Assembly (NCBI GenBank): GCA_965371665.1
Contig: CBDUZI010000129.1
Location: forward strand, 1-6,847
DNA from: JAUVAV01 sp965371665
Lineage (GTDB): Bacteria; Oederibacteriota; JAAXVQ01; JAUVAV01
Length of the DNA stretch: 6,847 nt
Reading direction: 5' to 3'
Below, piece by piece: positions 1 to 5,440 of the stretch (position 1 is the stretch's first letter; each line of letters opens with the position of its first letter). The position numbers were made by a program, and so were the translations under genes. Below the pieces are notes generated by a model. That model did not search any database. It had not been told where the DNA came from and saw only the letters and a list, made by a program, of their open reading frames with translations.

Positions 1-53
1 CCCTGCCCCCTTTACAAAAGGGGGAGAATGACTAAAGTCCGACAAGCTCCTAG
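1..53 (-). mobile_element. Partial miniature inverted-repeat element, one end (rest lies outside the window)
   Basis: Read on the minus strand, this stretch matches the left 53 bases of the complete element at 4841-5009 with only three mismatches. It has the same CTAG end (50-53), the same terminal repeat GGAGC(T/C)TGTCGGACTT, and the same small hairpin CCCCCTTT...AAAGGGGG followed by CAGGG. The element therefore runs off the left edge of the window and is oriented opposite to the other copy. No coding capacity is visible. Confidence 0.8.
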
Positions 54-89
54 GGATTTTGGAGATTCCTCGCTTTGCTCGGAATGACA
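54..89. repeat. Fragment of a dispersed repeat (GATTCCTCGCTTTGCTCGGAATGACA type)
   Basis: The segment contains GATTCC-TCGC-TTT-GCTC-GGAATGACA, an imperfect palindrome whose ATTCC and GGAAT arms pair. Sequences of this kind are widely scattered between genes in many environmental bacteria, and their minus-strand translation yields the familiar artefact peptide VIPSKARNL. It directly abuts the miniature element at 1-53 and lies just upstream of the mtaB ribosome binding site. An in-frame TTG at 59 lies inside it, so translation is unlikely to begin there. Confidence 0.5.
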
Positions 90-94
90 TTTCT

Positions 95-100
95 GGAGGA
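95..100 (+). promoter_or_regulatory. Shine-Dalgarno site that decides the mtaB start
   Basis: GGAGGA at 95-100 is a near-perfect Shine-Dalgarno sequence. It lies 6 nt before TTG 107 and 9 nt before TTG 110, both in frame with mtaB. The first in-frame ATG (122) is 21 nt away, too far for this site, and has no good site of its own. This favours a TTG start. Confidence 0.55.
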
Positions 101-106
101 ATAAGC

Positions 107-1438
107 TTGTTGAAGACAGTTATGCCTATAACAGAAAAACGCAAATTCATTGTCCAGGTGGTAGGGTGCAAAGTGAACCAGGTGGAAGCCAGCATGCTGG
201 CAGAGCAATTCGAGAAGCAAGGCTGGAATCCGGCAGATGGTAAGGAAGCGGCGGATCTTTATATTATTCATACGTGCACGGTCACCCGGAGAGCGGACCG
301 CGATTCTCGGCGTTTAATTAAGCGGGCGCGGGATGCGAATTCCGGCGCCATGATTGTGGTCAGCGGATGCCTGGCGGAGTTGGAACCGGAGTGTTTATCC
401 CGGCTGCCCGGGGTTATTGCCGTAATCCAACAGGCCCAGAGAGGTCAGGCGGCGGCTATGGTGCAAGAAATTCTTACTTCCGGTTGGTCCCGGCAGGTTA
501 AGGAAGAAGTGCAAAAAAATCCCATTCCTTTTTTTCGTCAGCCATATAAGATTAAGCAAAACGGCCGGGCCCGGGCCGTGATCAAAGTGGAGGACGGATG
601 CGATGGCCAGTGCACATACTGCCGCGTACGATTGGCCAGAGGGCAGCCGATATCGCGCCCTTTGCCGGGTATTCTAAAAGAGGCCGAAGCTCTGATACAG
701 GCCGGCATTCAGGAGCTGGTGATTACCGGAGTAAACCTGGGATGCTGGCAGCCGGGAATGCCGCGCTTGATTTCGGCCCTGGCGGATTTGCCCGGAGAAT
801 TTCGCCTGCGTATTTCTTCGCTTGAGCCTCAGCACATTACTCCGGAATTTATCGCGGCTTGGGCCGGAGCCGGGGACCGGGTTTGTCCGCATTTACACCT
901 GCCCCTGCAGAGCGGGGATGACGGGATCCTCTCCGTCATGGGCCGTAAATATACGGTTTCTGAATTAAAAAAAATGATAGCAGAACTGAGAAGCGCCCGG
1001 CCGGAATTGGCCTTGACCGGAGATATCATAGTCGGTTTTCCCGGGGAATCCGAACGGGCCTTTAATAACACCTGCGGCCTGGTTCAGGAGAGCGGTATGG
1101 TCAGACTGCACGTGTTTCCTTTCTCAGCCCGGCCGGGAACTCCGGCAGCCATATTTCCCGGACAATTGCCCAGCCGGGAAATTACGGCCCGGGCCAAAAA
1201 GCTCAGGACGCTGGGCGCGGGACTGGCGAAAAGATACCGTAGGTCTCTAATCGGCCAGGTCGCAGAGGTGCTCTTGGAATGTGAGCAGAGCCGCGGCGAA
1301 TGGCTCGGGACTACGGCGACATATAACCGCGCCAGAGTTTTCACAGCGGTTTCGGATGCCAGGGCCGGCCGCTTGATTCGTGGCAAGATTACTAAAATAT
1401 CCGGAGAAATACTGGTTGTCGAGGGAGGAAGATTATGA
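107..1438 (+). CDS. mtaB: tRNA (N6-threonylcarbamoyladenosine(37)-C2)-methylthiotransferase MtaB
   Basis: A radical-SAM methylthiotransferase that in this family adds a methylthio group to t6A at position 37 of ANN-decoding tRNAs, giving ms2t6A; cytoplasmic. Numbering from TTG 107 gives 443 residues, normal for the family. The N-terminal UPF0004 domain carries three cluster cysteines: C21 in GCKVNQVE (the MtaB-type variant of the MiaB GCQMN motif), C57 in HTCTVT and C88 in SGCLAE. The radical-SAM CxxxCxxC is C165, C169 and C172 in DGCDGQCTYC. Further conserved blocks are ITGVNLG, LHLPLQSGDD and GDIIVGFPGE. A TRAM-like RNA-binding domain fills about residues 375-440. No key residue is missing. 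The start is uncertain: TTG 107 or 110 has the strong RBS, while ATG 122 would give 438 residues. The stop overlaps the cyclase start (ATGA), so the two genes are probably co-transcribed and translationally coupled. MtaB rather than MiaB or RimO rests on GCKVNQ. Confidence 0.93.
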   Translation: MLKTVMPITEKRKFIVQVVGCKVNQVEASMLAEQFEKQGWNPADGKEAADLYIIHTCTVTRRADRDSRRLIKRARDANSGAMIVVSGCLAELEPECLSRLPGVIAVIQQAQRGQAAAMVQEILTSGWSRQVKEEVQKNPIPFFRQPYKIKQNGRARAVIKVEDGCDGQCTYCRVRLARGQPISRPLPGILKEAEALIQAGIQELVITGVNLGCWQPGMPRLISALADLPGEFRLRISSLEPQHITPEFIAAWAGAGDRVCPHLHLPLQSGDDGILSVMGRKYTVSELKKMIAELRSARPELALTGDIIVGFPGESERAFNNTCGLVQESGMVRLHVFPFSARPGTPAAIFPGQLPSREITARAKKLRTLGAGLAKRYRRSLIGQVAEVLLECEQSRGEWLGTTATYNRARVFTAVSDARAGRLIRGKITKISGEILVVEGGRL

Positions 1439-3303
1439 ACCTGTTTGGAAGTGTTTTCAGTGGTTTTCGTAAACATGAGATGGCAATAATCATTGCCTTG
1501 TTAGTAGGTGTGGGGTTGAGCCTCATGTCGTATTTTAACTTTAATGCCGTATACGAAAATAAAACCCTGGACCTGCGTTTTATGCTGAGGGATATCCGGG
1601 AACCGGAGTCCGATGACAAAGTTATAATTGTGGCCATTGACGACCAATCCCTGGAGGAGGTTAACCAGCGTTGGCCCTGGCCGCGATCGCTATATGCCAA
1701 GGCGATTGACAATTTATCGCGGGCCGGGGCCACGGTGATAGCTTTTGACTTGATATTCTCCGAGCCTACCAAAAGGGAATTGAAAATCCAGGACCGGATT
1801 CTGGCCAATGCCATTATCCGCTCCCGAGCCTGGATAGTTTTGGCGAGTAAATTCTATACCAAGAAATCGCATTTGGGTACCCAGACCGCATATGTCGCAG
1901 CTCTGCCCAAGATAGATCCGGGCAAGACCCATGTCGGTTATGTCAATTATTGGGCGGATAAGGATGGTATCCTGCGCTACGGCGCCCTGCTGCGCCGGCA
2001 TCAAAATAAACTCTATCAGTCTTTTGTTCTCAAAATCCTCTCCCGTTTTTATAAAATCAAGTCTCCCACGGTGACCCTTACCAGCCGGGTTTTAAACTAT
2101 GGACCGCATAAAATATCCGTGAACCCGGGCGCTAATCTGCTGATTAATTATCGGGGCGGGCCGGGCAAGTTTAAAACTATATCTTTTGATAATATTATAG
2201 ATGACGAGATTTTTGAGGGCCTTATAGCTACCGGCATGTTTAAAAATAAAATTATCCTGATCGGCCCGACTTTTATCGAGGCTCAGGATTATCATTTTAC
2301 CCCATATTCCGCGGAATATGGGCCTACCTCCGGGGTGGAAATTCATGCCAATGTACTTAATACCATTCTGACAGGAGATTATCTTAAAGCCCTGCGAGGA
2401 TGGGTCCACCCCCTGATCTTCCTGTTTTTCACCATGCTGCTGGCCCTGGTAAATGTTCATTTGCGGCCTGTGAAAGCTCTGCTGGTATTAGGTGCCATGT
2501 GCGGACTTTATTTACTGCTCGCTATATGGATGTTTGGCGATTATAACCTGGTAGTGCCGGTTTTTAATGTCATCCTGGCGCTATTTTTGACCCATCTCGG
2601 CATCATGATCTACCTCCTGCTGACAGAAGAACTTCACAGCCGGCATATCAAGAACATGTTTTCCAGGTATGTATCGCCCAAGGTAGTGGAGGAATTGGTC
2701 AAAGATCCTCACGCCGAGTTGAAGCTGGGCGGGAAAAAGCAGGTGGTTACGGTTTTATTCTCGGATATTCGCGGGTTTACGACTTTATCCGAGGAGCTGG
2801 CGCCTGAGGTTGTAGTGGAGCTTTTGAATGAGTATTTTCAGACCTGGACGGATGTAATTTTTCAACATGACGGCATGGTGGATAAATTTATCGGAGATGC
2901 GATCATGGCGATTTTCGGGGCGCCGGTGGCGCATCCGGATGACCCCCTGCAGGCAGTTCAGGCCGCCCTGGCCATGCAGGCGGCGCTTAAGGAACTGAAT
3001 GACAAGTGGTCGGCCGAAGGCAAAAGGACATTTAAAATTGGAGTGGGAATAAACACCGGAGAGTCGATTGTCGGAAACATGGGCTCCCAGCAGGCTATGG
3101 GATATACAGTTATTGGCGATGCCGTAAACCTGGCGTCCCGGCTGGAAGGGAAGACCAAGGATCTGAACGCGGAGATATTAATCTCCGAGAGCACTTATCA
3201 AGCAGTGAAGAATAAAGTCGAGGTCCGGGAACATCAGGATATAACCGTGAAGGGGAAGGCCCGGGCCATGTCAGTGTATGAGGTAAGGGGATTGAAAGTT
3301 TAG
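1435..3303 (+). CDS. CHASE2-domain transmembrane adenylate cyclase (class IIIb type)
   Basis: A membrane-bound class III nucleotide cyclase of 622 residues, expected to make cAMP from ATP in response to an extracytoplasmic signal. Residues about 16-33 form the first membrane helix. A CHASE2 sensor domain follows (about 40-315; VIIVAIDDQSL, WPWPRSLYA, GATVIAFDLIFSEP and the late GVEIHANVLNTIL are typical). Three more membrane helices lie near 325-345, 347-366 and 371-397. The linker SRYVSPKVVEEL (410-421) leads into the catalytic domain. Metal-binding D444 (FSDIRGF) and D488 (KFIGD), and transition-state N565 and R569 (DAVNLASR), are present. K484 with T558 matches the Lys/Thr purine-recognition pair of class IIIb adenylate cyclases, so ATP is the likelier substrate. 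GGAGGA at 1424-1429 is 5 nt before the ATG. The start codon overlaps the mtaB stop by 4 nt. The natural ligand is unknown; CHASE2 specificity cannot be read from sequence. Confidence 0.93.
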   Translation: MNLFGSVFSGFRKHEMAIIIALLVGVGLSLMSYFNFNAVYENKTLDLRFMLRDIREPESDDKVIIVAIDDQSLEEVNQRWPWPRSLYAKAIDNLSRAGATVIAFDLIFSEPTKRELKIQDRILANAIIRSRAWIVLASKFYTKKSHLGTQTAYVAALPKIDPGKTHVGYVNYWADKDGILRYGALLRRHQNKLYQSFVLKILSRFYKIKSPTVTLTSRVLNYGPHKISVNPGANLLINYRGGPGKFKTISFDNIIDDEIFEGLIATGMFKNKIILIGPTFIEAQDYHFTPYSAEYGPTSGVEIHANVLNTILTGDYLKALRGWVHPLIFLFFTMLLALVNVHLRPVKALLVLGAMCGLYLLLAIWMFGDYNLVVPVFNVILALFLTHLGIMIYLLLTEELHSRHIKNMFSRYVSPKVVEELVKDPHAELKLGGKKQVVTVLFSDIRGFTTLSEELAPEVVVELLNEYFQTWTDVIFQHDGMVDKFIGDAIMAIFGAPVAHPDDPLQAVQAALAMQAALKELNDKWSAEGKRTFKIGVGINTGESIVGNMGSQQAMGYTVIGDAVNLASRLEGKTKDLNAEILISESTYQAVKNKVEVREHQDITVKGKARAMSVYEVRGLKV

Positions 3304-3323
3304 GGGAATAATTTAATCAGTTC

Positions 3324-3485
3324 TTGTTGCGGAAAAGCTATTTTTATTATTGTAGTTGTGTCATTCCCGCATGCCTTTAGCGGGAATCTAGCGGCTTTGA
3401 TTTTCAAAGGCTTAAAAGTCACTGGATACCCGATAAAATCATTCGGGTATGACAAATCTTTTAGAAAACAACCTTTCCGCAACAA
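3324..3485. repeat. 162-bp palindromic intergenic repeat (MITE/BIME-like)
   Basis: The unit is bounded by a perfect 12-bp inverted repeat, TTGTTGCGGAAA (3324-3335) and TTTCCGCAACAA (3474-3485). Further in, TGTCATTCCCG (3359-3369) pairs with CGGGTATGACA (3444-3454) at 10 of 11 positions. Three hairpins are nested inside: ATTCCCGC/GCGGGAAT (3363-3387, 9-nt loop), CTTTGA/TCAAAG (3395-3409) and ATACCCGA/TCGGGTAT (3426-3450, 9-nt loop). It has no credible coding content; open frames across it are repeat translations. It occupies almost the whole gap between the cyclase and the hydrolase, ending 24 bases before the hydrolase start, so it probably shapes termination of one gene or expression of the next. 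Confidence 0.7.
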
Positions 3486-3509
3486 ATACTAACTATCTGG
3501 AAGGCAATA

Positions 3510-4310
3510 ATGAAAACACTTTTATTTATAATTATAAGCCTGGCATTACTTAAATTGCTGGTTATGTTTATGGAGCAAAAAAGCTTGTATTATCCCAGCC
3601 GGGATATCCCGGCAACCCCGGAAAATATAAATCTGCCGTACGAGGAAGTGTATTTTCGTGCCCGGGATGGCGAGAAACTGCATGGTTGGTTTGTCCGGGC
3701 AAGAAATCCCATAGCCACGGTATTATTTTGTCATGGCAATGCCGGCAATATTTCACACCGTTTGCACCGGGTAAAGTTTTTCAATGATATGGGGAGCAAT
3801 GTCCTGATCTTCGATTACCGGGGATATGGAAAGAGTTCGGGCCGGCCGGGCGAAAAAGGCCTATACCAAGACGCCCAAGCTGCATACGATTATTTAATCG
3901 CAAAAAAAAATATCAAAAACCGGGACTTGGTGGTATATGGAAAGTCCCTGGGCGGTGCGGTGGCCGTAGACTTGTGTCTGAAACGGGAGGTTGGGAAATT
4001 AATTCTGGAAAGCACCTTTTCTTCGGTAGGCGAAGTAGCCAAGGAGATTTATCCATTTTTGCCGGTAAAACTGTTACTGACCCAAAAATATGATTCTCTT
4101 AAAAAACTTGACAAAATAAGCATTCCCAAATTAATCGTTCACGGCCGGGATGATGAGATAATAAATTTCAGACATTCCAAGATGTTATATGAAAAGGCGG
4201 CCGAACCCAAGGAATATCTGCCTTTTACCGGCGGCCATAACGATGAGGTTTTCGTAACCTCGAAGGAGTACCGGGATATAATCAAAAAATTTCTGGTGCC
4301 GGATTTCTGA
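3510..4310 (+). CDS. Membrane-anchored alpha/beta hydrolase (BEM46/ABHD13-like, S33-type serine hydrolase)
   Basis: A predicted serine hydrolase of 266 residues; substrate unknown. Residues about 3-21 form a single hydrophobic N-terminal helix without a clear cleavage site or lipobox cysteine, so it is probably a signal anchor with the enzyme outside the cytoplasm. The fold signatures are in order: VLFCHGNAGN (71-80, oxyanion-hole HGN), FDYRGYGKSSG (101-111), the nucleophile elbow GKSLGG with S146, acid D215 (possibly D214) in HGRDDEII, and H243 in GGHND. This completes the Ser-Asp-His triad, and the length is typical of this small family. The RBS GGAAGG (3499-3504) is 5 nt before ATG 3510. 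The gene lies 206 bp after the cyclase and is separated from it by a palindromic repeat, so it may be a separate transcription unit; any promoter of its own would have to lie in or before that repeat. Esterase, thioesterase or peptidase activity cannot be distinguished. Confidence 0.88.
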   Translation: MKTLLFIIISLALLKLLVMFMEQKSLYYPSRDIPATPENINLPYEEVYFRARDGEKLHGWFVRARNPIATVLFCHGNAGNISHRLHRVKFFNDMGSNVLIFDYRGYGKSSGRPGEKGLYQDAQAAYDYLIAKKNIKNRDLVVYGKSLGGAVAVDLCLKREVGKLILESTFSSVGEVAKEIYPFLPVKLLLTQKYDSLKKLDKISIPKLIVHGRDDEIINFRHSKMLYEKAAEPKEYLPFTGGHNDEVFVTSKEYRDIIKKFLVPDF

Positions 4311-4324
4311 AATTCTATTAATAT

Positions 4325-4352
4325 GTCACCCCGGCATGCTTTTAGCCGGGGG
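4325..4352. repeat. Half copy of a palindromic repeat related to 3363-3387
   Basis: GTCA is followed by the hairpin CCCCGGC (4329-4335), the 9-nt loop ATGCTTTTA, and GCCGGGG (4345-4351). It aligns with GTCATTCCCGC-ATGCCTTTA-GCGGGAAT at 3361-3387: stem bases differ but pairing is kept, and the loop differs by one base. It lies 15 bases after the hydrolase stop. A short inverted repeat, TGAAATT (4308-4314) and AATTTCA (4387-4393), surrounds it and may be chance. There is no T-tract, so it is not a standard intrinsic terminator. Confidence 0.5.
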
Positions 4353-4394
4353 CCAGAACATCAGTAATCAGTTACTCGAATTCGGCAATTTCAC

Positions 4395-4683
4395 TTGACG
4401 ATTAACCTAAAAACTGGCGATATTTATTTCCAGCTAAGCCGAATATTGGACGAAATTATTACCGGGAGGCCCGGCCAAGCAACTGTTTGCATTGGGGCCC
4501 CCCGCGGTGTCCGCCGGGATGAGGAATCGTGCCCATTTGCTGGTTCAGGTTTGCGAAGTCATGGTCGAACTACCAACCAGGAAAGCTGAAGCCTGGAATG
4601 ATTGTCACGCGGAATGAAACGGAAGAGATAAAATCCGACAAAGTATGATAGAGGTTGTGCCAATTTGGCGTTTTCTGCTATGA
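4395..4683 (+). pseudogene. Decayed AAA/DUF4143-type ATPase remnant
   Basis: The clearest part is the C-terminus. In one frame (4519 onward) RNRAHLLVQVCE resembles the LIQVCYD segment of DUF4143-type ATPases. In another frame (4586-4645) LKPGMIVTRNETEEIKSDKV follows. After a one-base shift near 4643, MIEVVPIWRFLL ends at TGA 4681-4683. IxVVPxWRxLL is the usual last segment of that family, so the piece is a broken 3' end. The upstream frame from TTG 4395 (ILDEIITGRPGQATVCIGAPRGV) looks like the segment leading into the Walker A loop, but GKT is missing, as if the centre of a roughly 400-residue gene had been deleted. Start codon and RBS are poor. Family recognition is from memory of conserved segments; the N-terminal part is much less sure than the C-terminal part. 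No functional product is expected. Confidence 0.5.
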
Positions 4684-4684
4684 T
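4655..4684 (+). promoter_or_regulatory. Candidate sigma-70 promoter of the helicase remnant
   Basis: TTGTGC (4655-4660) and TATGAT (4679-4684) are separated by 18 bp and would start transcription about 50 nt before GTG 4745. The spacer contains the 11-bp palindrome GCCAATTTGGC (4659-4669), a possible operator. The -10 box overlaps the stop of the upstream ATPase remnant, so the promoter sits in former coding sequence. This is a motif match only. Confidence 0.35.
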
Positions 4685-4744
4685 ACAGCCTCTTATTGAA
4701 AAGCGCCGTTTGTGGCGGGCACAAGAAGAGAATTGAGGTAAAAC

Positions 4745-5440
4745 GTGAGCACCGACCTGACATTTATAACCAATGAGGAAGGGAAACACCTTAAAGAAAG
4801 ATTTGAAGTCTTGATAAAAGATTCCAAAGTATTTGACTGCCTAGGAGCCTGTCGGACTTAAGTCATTTTCCCCCTTTTGTAAAGGGGGCAGGGGGATTTA
4901 ATCAATAAAACGCCCGCTTTCATATGCGAAATCCCCCTCAATCCCCCTTTTTCAAAGGGGGAAGAGTGCTCAAAATTCACTTTTGTGCCTAAGTCCGACA
5001 GGCTCCTAGTCGGATATTTTTATACGAGCGGGTTTTATGCTGTTTATAATTCATTGGTTAATACGGAAAAAATACGCATACTTATTGGAATCAGCACCGA
5101 CTGGCAGATGTTGAAACTATTGAAAGCAATATTTAAAACCACAAGACAGTTGACAGAGGATCAGGAAGTGTACTTAAAAAAAGTATTTACGCAGATTGAA
5201 GAAGGCGGGCTGCCGAAACAGACGTCAAAAGAAACGCTGAAAGTGCTTAATGAACTTGAATCGGAAATGAAAAACCCGCTAAAAGTGCTGGCAATTTTGC
5301 AGAAAAATATTCCGGCGCGGCTTCTGGAAAGCCATTATGCCGAACAGAACCCCCATTCTTTTGGCAGGCGGGAAGTTATTCTCTCATTGTTTCTTTCAGG
5401 GGATCAAGATGAGCAATCCATAGGAGCTGATCCGTTATGA
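4745..5440 (+). pseudogene. Interrupted and internally deleted PLD-like/SNF2-type helicase gene
   Basis: GTG 4745 has the RBS GAGG (4735-4738) at 6 nt. It reads STDLTFITNEEGKHLKERF...KVFDCL, then enters the inserted element at 4841 and stops at TAA 4859. After the element the same frame resumes as VGYFYTSGFYAVY...KIRILIGISTD. Removing 165 bp joins DCL to VGYFYTSG. This resembles the N-terminal PLD-nuclease-like segment of large (about 1000-residue) SNF2-type helicases. From about 5100 the text changes to a charged C-terminal-like tail (LPKQTSKETLKVLNELESEMKNPLKVLAIL...SHYAEQNPHSFGRREVILSLFLSG), and no helicase motifs lie between. The centre therefore seems to be deleted, leaving about 176 codons once the element is removed. 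A GTG at 4985 inside the element could restart a 151-residue product but lacks an RBS. The gene ends in an ATGA overlap with fic. Family identity is from recalled motifs; the interruption is seen directly. Confidence 0.65.
4841..5009 (+). mobile_element. 169-bp MITE-like element with perfect 20-bp terminal inverted repeats
   Basis: The ends CTAGGAGCCTGTCGGACTTA (4841-4860) and its exact reverse complement (4990-5009) are perfect 20-bp inverted repeats. The outer CTAG is probably a duplicated 4-bp palindromic target, since excising 165 bp leaves one CTAG and restores the host reading frame. Inside are three hairpins: CCCCCTTT/AAAGGGGG (4870-4888), GGGGGATTT/AAATCCCCC (4891-4937) and CCCCCTTT/AAAGGGGG (4943-4961), so the whole unit can fold as a cloverleaf. 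It encodes no transposase and would need one in trans. It interrupts the helicase remnant and introduces the stop at 4859. A second, partial copy lies at 1-53. Confidence 0.85.

Noticed and set aside
50..271. Minus-strand open frame opposite the start of mtaB
   Set aside because: It is translated from repeat sequence (the VIPSKARNL artefact) plus the antisense of mtaB; no RBS.
3300..3485. Minus-strand 61-codon frame
   Set aside because: It coincides with the palindromic repeat and ends with the cyclase stop region; it is a repeat translation, not a gene.
3363..4351. CRISPR-like repeats
   Set aside because: Only two related hairpins almost 1 kb apart with a gene between; no regular spacers or cas genes.
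4308..4393. Insertion element bounded by TGAAATT/AATTTCA
   Set aside because: A 7-bp AT-rich inverted repeat overlapping the hydrolase stop is easily chance; no target duplication seen.
4395..4589. Simple 64-residue gene
   Set aside because: It has a TTG start without an RBS, and ATPase-like matches continue in other frames; better read as part of a pseudogene.
4644..4649. Alternative -10 box TATGAT
   Set aside because: No acceptable -35 box 16-18 bp upstream; the pair at 4655/4679 is better.
4841..5009. tRNA or structured RNA gene suggested by the cloverleaf fold
   Set aside because: There is no tRNA-like arm sizes, T-loop or acceptor signature; the 20-bp closing stem is the terminal inverted repeats of a mobile element.
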